This document shows, piece after piece, positions 1 to 9,040 of a DNA stretch of 64,000 nt; position 1 is the stretch's first letter; every line of letters begins with the position of its first letter. Under the pieces are notes generated by a model. It ran no database searches and was not told the origin of the DNA. It saw only the letters and a program-made list of their open reading frames with translations. Where the stretch lies: contig NZ_CANPWG010000030.1 in NCBI RefSeq assembly GCF_947581915.1, positions 1-64,000 of the forward strand. The letters run 5' to 3'. The position numbers were made by a program, and so were the translations under genes. This DNA comes from Candidatus Palauibacter scopulicola (lineage in GTDB: Bacteria > Gemmatimonadota > Gemmatimonadetes > Palauibacterales > Palauibacteraceae).

Positions 1-30
1 TAACGTCCAGCGCGCCGGCCCATCCCGCGT

Positions 31-1329
31 TCAGCGCGGAGGCGGGGGATCCCGGCGCGAGGGCGGCTCGTCCGGCGGCTCGCCGCGGGCGTCTCTTCGT
101 TCCGTGACGAGGAGGCGAACGCCGGAAATCGCGCCCTCCATCAGCGAGTCGATCGCCGCCCCCAACTCCTCCCCGCCGAGGTTCGCCAACTGCTCCCGCA
201 CATCCTCGGGGAGCCGCCGGATGAGCTGTGCGCGGCCGCGCTCGCGCCATTCGCGGCGGCGGGGATCGGCCTCGGTGCGCTGGGCATCCGGCGACATCGC
301 CTCTCCCTCGCCGAACGCGCCGACCGCCGTGAGGAAGGGGAGCGCGAACGCGCTGTCGAGGGTCGCGGCGCGTTCGTAGTGGGCCTCCGCCTCGTCGGCA
401 CGGCCTTCGCGGTGCAGCGCGTTGCCCCGGTGGAAGGCGGCGAGGGCCTCGAGATTCCGCGTGCCGAGGTGGCTGATTCGGACCGGCTCGCCCGGCGGCG
501 TGCCGGAGAGGTTGGCGGCGAGCCGTACGGTCAGCGTGTCCACGAGTTCGAAGACGTCGGCCCCCCGGGCGAAGTCCGCCGACGCGATGGTACCGTTCTC
601 GAGTTCGATCAACTGGGCGTCGATGCGCATGTCTTCCGGCGACCCCGTCACGCTGCCCCAGAGCAGCAGGCGGGCGCCGCTCCCGCGCGCCACCGTCAGC
701 GCCAGAGCCTCCGGGATCTCCTCCTCCTCAGAGACGCCTCCCTCCATGAGGAGGTCGTAGAGGCTCTGCCGGCCGACGACGCGCAGACCCGGGAGTTGGG
801 CCAGGTTCGTCGTGAGCAGGTCGGCGAGACCCGAACCGAGCCACTCGAGTTCCGGCTCGGGCACGTTGTTCCGGAAGGGCAGGACCGCGAGCGAGTTGGG
901 CCCCAGGTCGGGCGTCGAACCCGCGAAACTCGCCGCCCCTTCGCCGCCGGCCGCGGCCGCGGCGGTGGCGGGCGCTGCGGCGTCGACACCGCCGGCCTGC
1001 GACGGGACCGCGGTCGCGATCCGGTAGGTGCCGATCGCGCCCAGGGAGGCCAGGGTGAGCAGAAGCCAAGCCTCGGCCCGGCGAATGCGCTGCGGGCCGC
1101 GTTCGCCGTGATACCAGCCGATGACGAGAAAGGCGGGGAACCCGAGGATGGCGAGGAAGACGACCGTGTCGAGGATCTTTCTCGAGAACGCGTAGGTCCC
1201 GACGATGAAGTCGGTGATCTCCACGCCGAGCCAAGCCGCGCCCACGTACACGAGCGCGATCTGCACCATGCGCCGCTTCCGGATCTTCTCCAGGATCGAC
1301 GCGCCGTTCCCCTCGCTGTTCATCATCAT
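31..1329 (-). CDS. Membrane-anchored FlgO/TolB-like protein with a TPR
   Basis: 432 residues, complete. Three hydrophobic helices at about 22-46, 53-72 and 88-107 anchor it in the inner membrane. After an Ala/Gly-rich linker comes a FlgO/TolB-N-like domain (about 145-275) beginning NSLAVLPFRNN and containing GLADLLTTNLAQLPGLRVVGR, a pattern common in proteins that combine membrane helices, this domain and TPRs. One TPR-like unit follows at about 290-325 (AAFHRGNALHREGRADEAEAHYERA). The tail is charged and proline-rich. The N-terminus has three consecutive ATG codons with no clear Shine-Dalgarno, so the exact start is uncertain by one or two residues. Function is unknown; a scaffold or sensor role at the inner membrane is only a guess. 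It is shorter than many relatives, which carry several TPRs, but there is no visible frameshift. Confidence 0.75.
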   Translation of the reverse strand: MMMNSEGNGASILEKIRKRRMVQIALVYVGAAWLGVEITDFIVGTYAFSRKILDTVVFLAILGFPAFLVIGWYHGERGPQRIRRAEAWLLLTLASLGAIGTYRIATAVPSQAGGVDAAAPATAAAAAGGEGAASFAGSTPDLGPNSLAVLPFRNNVPEPELEWLGSGLADLLTTNLAQLPGLRVVGRQSLYDLLMEGGVSEEEEIPEALALTVARGSGARLLLWGSVTGSPEDMRIDAQLIELENGTIASADFARGADVFELVDTLTVRLAANLSGTPPGEPVRISHLGTRNLEALAAFHRGNALHREGRADEAEAHYERAATLDSAFALPFLTAVGAFGEGEAMSPDAQRTEADPRRREWRERGRAQLIRRLPEDVREQLANLGGEELGAAIDSLMEGAISGVRLLVTERRDARGEPPDEPPSRRDPPPPR

Positions 1330-1392
1330 CCGCCCGTCCCGGTCTCCGGAGCCGCGATGGTCCGCCGCTGAAGGCTATCGAGCCCTGCGACA

Positions 1393-1426
1393 CCGCCGGA
1401 GCGGCGAACGGTTGCCGCTCCGGCGG
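1393..1426 (-). terminator. Stem-loop after the BNR-propeller gene
   Basis: A perfect 13-bp inverted repeat (1393-1405 with 1414-1426, arms CCGCCGGAGCGGC / GCCGCTCCGGCGG) with an 8-base loop lies 11 bases past the stop codon of the minus-strand BNR gene. No T-run follows on either strand, so it is either a non-canonical terminator or a 3'-end stabilising hairpin. Confidence 0.45.
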
Positions 1427-1436
1427 GCCACCAAAG

Positions 1437-4400
1437 CTACGGGTCCTCGCGGTCGTCCTCTCCGTCGGGCTCGTCCCAGAACCCGAAGCCTTCCTTCCGT
1501 ACGACCTCGAGCGGGACCGTGTGGGTCTCGTCGCCGATCGTGATTGCCACGGTGTAGCTCCCGGGATCGGCCAGACCGCCTCCGCCCCCGCCGCCGGCGA
1601 AGAAGCGGCGGAAGGTCGACATGCCGCCCCGGTCGCGGACGGCCTCGCCCACCTGCTGGAACACCTCGCGCATGGCGGCCGGGTCGGCGCCGCTCTCGGC
1701 GGCCGCGGCGGCAGCCATGGCCGCGGTGCGACCCCCTCCCCGGCCTCCACCCTGCCCCGCCCTGCCGGGTGGCGGATAGCGCTCGGCCGGCCGCTCCTGC
1801 CAGCCGCCGGTGCCGCCTCCTCCACCGCCCCCGCCGCCGGTGAACATGCGGATGATCGCGCCCTGGTTGCCGCCCTGCATCATTTCGAGCACCTGGTCCA
1901 TCGTTTCCCGCGCGACGCCCTCATGCTCGACCAGCGAATCGCCCACCGCCTCGTAGAGCCGGGCGGTGCGCAGGCTGTCCAGCCGATCCGCCGGGGACGG
2001 CTCACGCGGCGCGCTCTGCCGGTTGAACGTCCACCGCACGCGCTGCACGCCGGCCGCGGCCGAACCGTTCAGCGTCTGCACGGTGTCGCCCGAAGCGTTC
2101 AGGATCGCGATCGAGGCCTGGGGACGGTTGCCGCCCCGCGCGGCCATCATGCCCGCCATGCCGCCGGGCATCGCAACGGCTGGGGCCTCCTCGGCCTCCT
2201 CCTCCTCGGCCTCTTCCTCGGCCTCCTCGGCTTCCTCGGCCGCCTCGGCGAGCGCCTCCGCCACATCCTCCGGGACGTAGTAGGAGATCTGCGCCCCGTA
2301 GTCGCCCGCGTCCGCCTGGAAGTTGCTCTGCGCGACGAACTCGCCGCCCACCGGCGGGTCCCCGAACTGGATCGCCGTCTTCGGCTGGAACACCGTCACG
2401 GTCTCCGGCAGGCGCCCGCCGTCGAGCTGCTGCAGGAGCGAGATGTCGGCGACGAAGATGGAGCGGCCGTGCGTGCCCGCGATGATCTCGCTCTCGCGCG
2501 GATGGATCTTCAGGTCGTGGACCGGCACCGTGGGCAGGCCGTTCATGAAGCGCGACCACGACCCGCCGCGGTCCGTGGACACGTAGGCGCCCACGTCCGT
2601 CCCCACGAAGAGGAGGTCCGGGTTCACCGGGTCTTCCCGCACCACGTGCACGAAGTCCGGCTTGCCGGTCGGGAGGTTGGACGAGATCGAGCGGAAGGTC
2701 TCCCCGGCGTCATCGGTCACGTAGACGTACGGCGCGTAGTCGTCGCGCCGGTGGTTGTCGAACGTCACGTAGAACCGGTTCGGATCGTGGCTCGAGGACT
2801 CGATCCGGCTCACGTACGTCCCCTCCGGCACGCCGTCAAAGCGGTCCGTGAGTTCGATCCACTCCGCCCCCTCGGGCGTCCGCCACACGCGGCCGTCGTC
2901 GGTCCCCGCGTAGAGTTCGCCCTCGTTGAGCTTCGATTCGGCGAGCGAGACGATCGTCGCGAAGTTCTCCGCCCCCGTGACGTCCGGCGTGATGCCGCCC
3001 GTCGTGTTGTAGGCGATCTCGATCTTCTCCGGGTCCGCGTAGGTGAGGTCGTCGGAGATCGGCGTCATCTCATCCGTGTCGTACGTCCACTTCAGGACGC
3101 GGTTCGCGCCGATGTACAGCGTCTGCGGGTCGTGGGGCGACAGCTCGAGCGGCGTGTTCCAGTTGAACCGCATGTCGTAGAGCGCGGAGTCCTGCGCGAC
3201 GAGGGCCTGCAGTTCCTCGATCTGCGCCACGTTGCCGGCCGGCGGATTGTCGGGGTCGTCCCCCGTCAGGATCGCGATCGAGTCACGCAGCGTCTGCGTG
3301 CGGTCGCGCCAGTCGGGCTGCTGCAACTGGTGGCGCTCGCCGGTGCGCGTGTTGCGCCAGTAGATCCGCCCCTGCTGCGATTCCCCGAACACGATGTCCG
3401 GGTTCGTCGGGTCCTGCGGCGCGTAGAAGCCGTCGCCGCCCCCGATCGAATACCACATGTGATTGTCGATGGAGCCGCCGGCGCGGGCGCTCGGCCCGCA
3501 CCACGTATAGTTGTCCTGCAGTCCGCCGCACACACGGTAGGGTGTGTCCATGTTGTAGCTGACCGCATAGAACTGTCCCATGGGAATACGGTTGGGGAAC
3601 TCGAAGTTGCCGCCCCGGTCCCACGTGATCGCGATCCCGCCGTCATTCCCCAGTATGAAGTGGTCCGGATTGGTGGGGTCCCACCACAGTGCGTGATAGT
3701 CGACGTGTACGCCCTGGGCCGGGTTCCCGACCGTGCGGCCTCCGTCACGGGAGAAGAAGAGGGAGGACCAGTAGATGAAGTCCGGGTCGTCCGGCGACAC
3801 CCAGACTCCGGAATAGTAGAAGGGCCGCGAGTTGTTCGAGTTCATGAACTCCCACGTCTCCCCGCCGTCGGCGGAGCGGTACAGGCCCGAGGCGTGTCGG
3901 TCGCCGTTCTCATCCGCCTCCTCCGGAGCTTCGGCCTCGACCATCGCGTACATGACCTGCGGGTAGCTCGGCGCGATCGCGATCTCGAGCCGTCCCAGCA
4001 TGGTCTCGGGGAGGCCGTTGCCCTCCACCTTCTCCCAGGTGTCGCCGGCGTCGGTGGACTTCCAGATTGCGCTCCCGGGGCCGCCGCTGTTGAAGAAGTA
4101 CGGGCCGCGCACGCGCTCCCAACTCGTCGCCCACAGGATGTCCGGATTCTGCGGATGCATGTCGACATCGACGAAGCCGGCTTTTTCGGACACGAAGTTG
4201 ATGCGCTCCCACGTGTCGCCGCCGTCCTTCGTGCGGTAGAGCCCGCGCTCCTCGTTGTCCCCCCAGGGGTGGCCGAGCGCGGCGACGTACACCCAGTCCG
4301 CCTTCGTCGGGTGGACGATGACGCGGCCGATCGCCTGCGTGTCCTCGAGCCCCTTCAGCTCCCACGTGAGCCCGCCGTCAACGGACTTGTAGATGCCGCC

Positions 4401-4775
4401 TCCGGGCGAGATCGAGTTGCGCGAGTCCTCCTCGCCGGTCCCGGCCCACACGATGTCCGGGTTGCTCGGCGCGATCGCCATGTCGCCCATCGAGACGACC
4501 CGCTCGTTGTCGAAGACGGGGCGGTAGGTCGTCCCGTTGTTCGTCGTCTTCCAGATCCCGCTCGACGCGCCCGCGATGAAGAAGGTCCCGGTGCCCGGTA
4601 TGCCCTCGATGTCCGTGACCCGCCCGGCCATGTTCGCCGGACCGATCGAACGCCATTCCATCTCGGCCATGAAGTCTTCGTCGGCCACGGCCTCCTGGGC
4701 GGCCGCCGGGGCCGGGAGGGCGGTGGTCGCGAAGAGGGTCGCGAAGAGGACGGGGAGAAACGCACGCTTCAGCAT
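1437..4775 (-). CDS. Secreted VPS10/sortilin-type BNR-repeat propeller protein
   Basis: 1112 residues. It has a Sec signal peptide (MLKRAFLPVLFATLFATTAL, cleavage near AAA-QE). At least four Asp-box/BNR repeats (S/TxDxGxTW) are visible in the first third: TTNNGTTY, SVDGGLTWE, TKDGGDTWE, STDAGDTWE and SADGGETWE. These are the blades of the WD40/YVTN/BNR-like or sortilin-type propeller. A further propeller segment runs to about residue 780. The C-terminal third is unusual: an almost pure Glu/Ala helix at about 835-865, a Met/Gly/Ala stretch, and two poly-Gly runs near 980 and 1060. The ATG has a good Shine-Dalgarno (AGGAG, 9 bases upstream). Such proteins are exported and of unknown substrate. 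The family assignment is sure; the function is not. Confidence 0.88.
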   Translation of the reverse strand: MLKRAFLPVLFATLFATTALPAPAAAQEAVADEDFMAEMEWRSIGPANMAGRVTDIEGIPGTGTFFIAGASSGIWKTTNNGTTYRPVFDNERVVSMGDMAIAPSNPDIVWAGTGEEDSRNSISPGGGIYKSVDGGLTWELKGLEDTQAIGRVIVHPTKADWVYVAALGHPWGDNEERGLYRTKDGGDTWERINFVSEKAGFVDVDMHPQNPDILWATSWERVRGPYFFNSGGPGSAIWKSTDAGDTWEKVEGNGLPETMLGRLEIAIAPSYPQVMYAMVEAEAPEEADENGDRHASGLYRSADGGETWEFMNSNNSRPFYYSGVWVSPDDPDFIYWSSLFFSRDGGRTVGNPAQGVHVDYHALWWDPTNPDHFILGNDGGIAITWDRGGNFEFPNRIPMGQFYAVSYNMDTPYRVCGGLQDNYTWCGPSARAGGSIDNHMWYSIGGGDGFYAPQDPTNPDIVFGESQQGRIYWRNTRTGERHQLQQPDWRDRTQTLRDSIAILTGDDPDNPPAGNVAQIEELQALVAQDSALYDMRFNWNTPLELSPHDPQTLYIGANRVLKWTYDTDEMTPISDDLTYADPEKIEIAYNTTGGITPDVTGAENFATIVSLAESKLNEGELYAGTDDGRVWRTPEGAEWIELTDRFDGVPEGTYVSRIESSSHDPNRFYVTFDNHRRDDYAPYVYVTDDAGETFRSISSNLPTGKPDFVHVVREDPVNPDLLFVGTDVGAYVSTDRGGSWSRFMNGLPTVPVHDLKIHPRESEIIAGTHGRSIFVADISLLQQLDGGRLPETVTVFQPKTAIQFGDPPVGGEFVAQSNFQADAGDYGAQISYYVPEDVAEALAEAAEEAEEAEEEAEEEEAEEAPAVAMPGGMAGMMAARGGNRPQASIAILNASGDTVQTLNGSAAAGVQRVRWTFNRQSAPREPSPADRLDSLRTARLYEAVGDSLVEHEGVARETMDQVLEMMQGGNQGAIIRMFTGGGGGGGGGTGGWQERPAERYPPPGRAGQGGGRGGGRTAAMAAAAAAESGADPAAMREVFQQVGEAVRDRGGMSTFRRFFAGGGGGGGLADPGSYTVAITIGDETHTVPLEVVRKEGFGFWDEPDGEDDREDP

Positions 4776-4932
4776 GATTCGCGGCTCCTGACTGTGGTGG
4801 TGCTCGTGGGCGTAACGGCGCCTTGTCGGCGCAAGTGAGTAGACACCCGCGCGCGCTCCGGCGTTTGAGGCCTCGGGGCATTGTCGCGGATGGTCCGCCT
4901 CCGTGGATTCGTCGTGAGGCGATGCCGCCGCT

Positions 4933-5913
4933 TCAACTCCGACTCCCCGGCGTCGAACTCCCGGGAGGGGGGTCTTCGTCCTTCAGGGCGCGGATGCGCC
5001 GGACCAGCCGGTCGCGCCAGGCGCAGAGGGCGGCTGTGGCGCCAGCGCCGTACATCGCCTCGGTCTCCTCGTGGATCCCCTCGATCGTGCGGCCCGAGAA
5101 CTCGGGGTCCGCTTCCAGCTCCCGCCACAGCTCGCGGTACGCGTCGCCGTAGCGCCGGAAGTACTCGCCCGCGCCGCCGTCCGCGTTCGTGTGGCCGGTG
5201 CCGAACGGCCCGAGCAGCGCCCAGCGCAACCCCAGGCCTTCTCGCACCACGGTGTCGATCGCCTCGGCGGAGGCCGCGCCGGACTCGTACAGGAAGACAG
5301 CCTCCCGGATCAGAGCGGCCTGTAGGCGGTTGAGGAGGAAACCGGACACGTAGCGGTTCATCTGCACGGGAGATTGGCCCACGCTCTCGAGAAAGGCGAG
5401 CGACGCGGTGAGTACTTCGGGGCGCGTGCCCTCCCCGGGGAGGACCTCCACCATGGGGATGACGTGCGGTGGATTCACGGGGTGCGCGACGACGCAACGG
5501 CCGGCGCCCGCGAGACCGTCCGCGATCCGCGACATGTCGTGCGCGGACGTCGAACTGGCCAGAATCGTGCCGGGATCCGCCGCGCCGTCCAGTTGGGCGA
5601 AGATCCGCTGCTTGACGGCGAGCGTCTCGGGCCCGCTCTCCTGCACCCAGCCCGCGCCCGAAAGCGCCTCCTCCAGCGTGTCGCAGCGTCGAACCGCCTG
5701 CGCTTCTCGGAAGGCGGTCACGGCATCTACGAACCGGAGGGCCTCGTCCTCCTCCGCGGACGCCCGCGCCCACTCGAGCGCGCGCGCCAGTTGCTCCGGG
5801 TCGGGGTCGAACACGCGCGTCTCGCACCCGGCCCGGGCGAACACGTGGATCCAGCTTCGGCCGATGACGCCGGCCCCGACGACGGCGACGGTTCGAATCG
5901 TGGGCTGGGTCAC
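4933..5913 (-). CDS. 3-hydroxyacyl-CoA dehydrogenase family NAD-dependent oxidoreductase
   Basis: 326 residues from a GTG at 5913. A Rossmann NAD-binding motif (VVGAGVIGRSW) opens the protein, followed by the 3HCDH signature (SSTSAHDMSRIADG) and the catalytic-region motif HPVNPPHVIPMVEVLPG. A helical C-terminal dimerisation domain contains NRLQAALIREAV. The HPVNPP wording is closest to L-gulonate 3-dehydrogenase/lambda-crystallin and 3-hydroxybutyryl-CoA dehydrogenase-like enzymes, so a soluble hydroxyacid or hydroxyacyl-CoA oxidoreductase is likely; the substrate cannot be read. An in-frame ATG at 5964 would overlap the last base of the adjacent tRNA gene and add 17 unrelated residues, so the GTG is preferred, though neither start has a strong Shine-Dalgarno. 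It stands alone between the BNR gene and tRNA-Leu. Confidence 0.8.
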   Translation of the reverse strand: MTQPTIRTVAVVGAGVIGRSWIHVFARAGCETRVFDPDPEQLARALEWARASAEEDEALRFVDAVTAFREAQAVRRCDTLEEALSGAGWVQESGPETLAVKQRIFAQLDGAADPGTILASSTSAHDMSRIADGLAGAGRCVVAHPVNPPHVIPMVEVLPGEGTRPEVLTASLAFLESVGQSPVQMNRYVSGFLLNRLQAALIREAVFLYESGAASAEAIDTVVREGLGLRWALLGPFGTGHTNADGGAGEYFRRYGDAYRELWRELEADPEFSGRTIEGIHEETEAMYGAGATAALCAWRDRLVRRIRALKDEDPPPGSSTPGSRS

Positions 5914-5963
5914 GGGTCTGAGATCGTCGGGGGAATGCCGGAAGAAACGGGTGCGATGGGTCA

Positions 5964-6047
5964 TGCCGGAGGAGGGACTCGAACCCTCAAGGGATTGCTC
6001 CCACCGGATTTTGAGTCCGGCGCGTCTGCCAGTTCCGCCACTCCGGC
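5964..6047 (-). tRNA. tRNA-Leu(CAA)
   Basis: 84 bases. The 7-bp acceptor stem is GCCGGAG/CTCCGGC with discriminator A, the anticodon stem CCGGA/TCCGG holds loop CTCAAAA (anticodon CAA), there is a long class II variable arm, and the T-loop is GGTTCGAGTCC. CCA is not encoded. Confidence 0.95.
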
Positions 6048-6091
6048 TCGCGAGCGCGGCCCTCAGATCTACAACGGCGGGCCGCGCGCGG

Positions 6092-7366
6092 CTATTGCAT
6101 CTCGTCGAGCGCCTGGTAGACCAGCGTGCGCAGCTTCGCGTGATCGTCCACGCCGCCCGTCGGGATGAGCTGCGTGAAGTAGACGACGACGAGATCCTCG
6201 GCGGGGTCCACCCAGTACGTCGAGTGGTACGCGCCGCCCCACCCGTATTCGCCCACCGAGCCGGGGGTTCCGCGCGCGCCGAGATCGGCCAGCACGCTGA
6301 ACCCGAGCCCGAAGCCGACCCCGCCGCCCCAGTTGAACCGGTCTCCCACGTGGTTGACGGTCATGAGGTCGACGCTCTTGCTCGACAGGATGCGGGCGCC
6401 GTCGAGTTCGCCGCCGTTCAGCATCATCTGCAGGAAGCGGGCGTAGTCGTGCGCCGTGGAGAGGAGCCCCGCGCCGCCGGAGAAGCTCGCCCGCGGGCCA
6501 TCGACGTACGCGCCCTGACCGACCATGCCGCCCGGATCGGGCGCCGGCGCGAGTCCGTCCTCCGAGGCCGAGTACACGACGGTGAGCCGGTCGCGCTTCT
6601 CCTCCGGCAGGTAGAAGTGCGTGTCCACCATGCCCAGCGGCTCGAAGATCCGTGCCCGGAGGAAGGCGTCGAGCGGCTCGCCCGACACTTCCTCGACGAG
6701 GGCGCCGAGGATGTCCGTCGCGTAGCCGTACACGTAGCGCTCGCCCGGCTGCGCGTCCATGGGGAGGGCGGCCATGCGCCGCACGGTCTCCCGGACCGGC
6801 TCGTCGCGGTGCGCGAAGTACCAGCCCTGAATGCCCGCCTCCTCCCAGAGCTCCGCCGCCGGACCGCCCCCGTAGCCGATGCCGGCCGTGTGCGTGAGCA
6901 GATCCCGGATCGTGATCGGCCGGTTCGCGGGCACGATGTCGTACCCGCCCGCCCCGTCGGGGACGGCGACCGTCGTCTCCATGTACTCCGGCAGATAGCG
7001 ACCCAGCGGATCGGAGATCAGGAGTCCGCCCTCCTCCTGCAGGATCATCACGCCGACGCTCACGATCGCCTTCGTCTGCGAGGCGATGCGGAAGATGTCG
7101 TCCGTCTCCATGGGGTCGCCCGCCGCGACGTCCCGGTGGCCGACCGCCTCGAGGTAGGAGACCTCGCCCCCGCGCGCGACGAGGGCGACGGCGCCCGCCA
7201 GCCCCCCCTCCTCCACGTAGGACTCCAGCGCGCCGCTGAGCCGCTCGAGGCGACCCGCGTCCGACTCGGCCGCCGTCGACCCCGGGACGCCTGACACAGC
7301 GAGCGCCGCACCGACCACGAGCAACGGGAGCACGCCCCACAGGAGGCGTCTGGGCATTCTGTTCAT
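6092..7366 (-). CDS. Exported serine hydrolase, beta-lactamase class C/esterase family
   Basis: 424 residues with a Sec-type signal peptide (about 1-33, ending STAAES). The nucleophile motif SxxK is S96-Q-T-K99 ([11 protein letters not shown]). The second catalytic tyrosine motif is around Y213-Y215 (YVYGYATD, with Thr in place of the Asn of penicillin-binding proteins), as in family VIII esterases and DD-peptidase-like hydrolases. A typical [12 protein letters not shown]-like region follows ([17 protein letters not shown]). The ATG has GGAGG seven bases upstream. It acts in the periplasm or outside. Beta-lactamase, esterase and D-aminopeptidase activities cannot be separated from sequence alone. 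It follows the Tat amidase gene by 37 bases on the same strand, so the two may be cotranscribed. Confidence 0.85.
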   Translation of the reverse strand: MNRMPRRLLWGVLPLLVVGAALAVSGVPGSTAAESDAGRLERLSGALESYVEEGGLAGAVALVARGGEVSYLEAVGHRDVAAGDPMETDDIFRIASQTKAIVSVGVMILQEEGGLLISDPLGRYLPEYMETTVAVPDGAGGYDIVPANRPITIRDLLTHTAGIGYGGGPAAELWEEAGIQGWYFAHRDEPVRETVRRMAALPMDAQPGERYVYGYATDILGALVEEVSGEPLDAFLRARIFEPLGMVDTHFYLPEEKRDRLTVVYSASEDGLAPAPDPGGMVGQGAYVDGPRASFSGGAGLLSTAHDYARFLQMMLNGGELDGARILSSKSVDLMTVNHVGDRFNWGGGVGFGLGFSVLADLGARGTPGSVGEYGWGGAYHSTYWVDPAEDLVVVYFTQLIPTGGVDDHAKLRTLVYQALDEMQ

Positions 7367-7402
7367 CCTTCGTCCTCCGTCTTCCGCCTGTCGCGGTCCC
7401 GC

Positions 7403-9034
7403 TCAGTCGAGCGCGGGATGCCGCGTATGCCAGTCCGTCGCCGCCTGGAAGGCGTGCGCCACACTGAGAATCTTGTCGTCCGCGAACAGGTCGCCGATAA
7501 GCGTCGTCGTCAGAGGCTGCTCCGCCTCCTCGCCCTCCGGCCCGAGCGGGCCGAAGCCGTACTGGACGACGGCCGCGGGGTGCCCCGTCTCGTTCGTGAG
7601 CCCTACCTCTCCCGAGCCGGTGGCGAACATGTCGAAGCCCTCCATCGCCTCGGCCATGCGCTTCATCACGATGAGGCGCCGCCGCTGCGCGTGCACGTAG
7701 TCCATCGCCAAGCCCTCGCGCCCGCGGCGGAACCGCGTGAAGTCGCGCTCCTGCACCTCGCTGAGCCCCTCCGGCACCGGTGGCAGTTCCCCGCCCGGGG
7801 CCACGTGGAAATCGAAGGCCGACGACGACTCGGCGCCCAGCGAACTCGCCGACTGGGCGGGCAGCTCGCGCATGAGCCGCGGCCGCGCACCCAGTTCCTC
7901 CAGCTTCTCGACGAAGGAGTGCGGTGCGTCCTCCGTGTATCCGATCGAGAGCGCGCCCAGGTCCGGATTCCGCTCGAAACGGAACGGGGTCGTCACGGAG
8001 GCGGGGTCCTTCTCGTCCGCGCCGTGGATCTCGTTGAACACGAGCGCGCAGTCCTCGATCGTGCGGCACATGGGACCCGTCTTGTCCATGCTCCACGAGA
8101 GCACCATGCCCCCGTAGCGGCTCACGCGGCCGAAGGTGGGCCGGAGGGCGCTCAGCCCGTTGCGGCGGCTCGGAGAGACGATCGACCCGCGCGTCTCGGT
8201 CCCGATCGAGAACGCGACGCAGCCCGCCGCCGTCGCCGACCCCGGCCCGGCGGAAGACCCGCTCGATCCCCAGGCCAGGTTCCACGGGTTCAGCGTCCGG
8301 CCGCGGTACCAGCGGTCGCCGCGCGCGAACTCTCCCGTCGCGAGCTTCGCGATGAGCACGGCGCCCGCCGCGTTCAGCCGGCGCACGACCTCCGCGTCCT
8401 CCTCGATCATCTGGGTCTGGAAGGCCGCCGAGCCCCAGGTCGTCCGCGCCCCGACGGTCGAAAAGAGGTCCTTCAGGCCGTAGGGGATCCCGTGCAGCGG
8501 GCCCCGCCACTCGCCCGCGCGGATCTCGGCTTCCGCCTGCTCCGCCTCCTCCCTGCCCCGGTCCTCGAGGATCGTCACCGCGCACAGCAGCACGGGGTCG
8601 TACCGCTTCATGCGCTCCATGTAGATGTCGAACAGTTCCGTCGGCGAGACGTGGCGCTCCCTCACGAGGGCCGACAGCCGGTGCACGGGGAGGAACGCGA
8701 TCTCCTCCTCGCTGGACGGCACGGGCCCCTCCCAGGGTTCGACGTCGATCGGGGTCTTCTCGAACGGGTTCATCCCCGCGCGCCAGTACTTCTCCAGGAG
8801 CGCCCCCGTCCCGCCCGGATACGCCTGGAACTGCAGGGCCGGCGGCTCCCCGTTCCCGAGCGGGATGACCTCCTCCTGCGCGGCTTCACGCAGCCCGTCG
8901 AAGTCCGGAGCGCCGGGAGCGAGAGGAGTCGCCTCCGGAACGGCCACGAGCGAGCGCGGATCCAGCGCCCCCGCCGCCGTTGCGGCGGCGGCCGCCTTCA
9001 GAAACCCGCGCCGACGGATTCCTCCGTGTGACAT
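7403..9034 (-). CDS. Tat-exported amidase (amidase signature family)
   Basis: 543 residues from the ATG at 9034. A twin-arginine signal (IRRRGFLKAAAAATAAGAL) opens the protein. The amidase-signature Ser-cisSer-Lys triad is visible: Lys near 188 in HGIPYGLKDLFS, the Ser cluster near 257-261 (WGSSGSSAGPGSATAAG) and the nucleophile Ser near 284 in IGTETRGSIVSPSRR. The length fits GatA-like or aryl-acylamidases with a leader. Export by Tat and the lack of gatB or gatC nearby argue against tRNA amidotransferase. A GGGGGG tract sits just upstream of the chosen ATG; an ATG two codons upstream and a GTG at 9079 behind AGGAG are alternatives. The amide substrate is unknown. It sits upstream of the serine hydrolase, suggesting a shared periplasmic hydrolytic task. 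Confidence 0.88.
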   Translation of the reverse strand: MSHGGIRRRGFLKAAAAATAAGALDPRSLVAVPEATPLAPGAPDFDGLREAAQEEVIPLGNGEPPALQFQAYPGGTGALLEKYWRAGMNPFEKTPIDVEPWEGPVPSSEEEIAFLPVHRLSALVRERHVSPTELFDIYMERMKRYDPVLLCAVTILEDRGREEAEQAEAEIRAGEWRGPLHGIPYGLKDLFSTVGARTTWGSAAFQTQMIEEDAEVVRRLNAAGAVLIAKLATGEFARGDRWYRGRTLNPWNLAWGSSGSSAGPGSATAAGCVAFSIGTETRGSIVSPSRRNGLSALRPTFGRVSRYGGMVLSWSMDKTGPMCRTIEDCALVFNEIHGADEKDPASVTTPFRFERNPDLGALSIGYTEDAPHSFVEKLEELGARPRLMRELPAQSASSLGAESSSAFDFHVAPGGELPPVPEGLSEVQERDFTRFRRGREGLAMDYVHAQRRRLIVMKRMAEAMEGFDMFATGSGEVGLTNETGHPAAVVQYGFGPLGPEGEEAEQPLTTTLIGDLFADDKILSVAHAFQAATDWHTRHPALD

Positions 9035-9040
9035 CTCCAT

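Noticed and set aside
1521-4838. A long plus-strand open frame antisense to the BNR gene
   Set aside because: It is a mirror of the coding strand in GC-rich DNA. Its residues are Arg/Val/His-rich without domains, while the minus strand has signal peptide, BNR repeats and Shine-Dalgarno.
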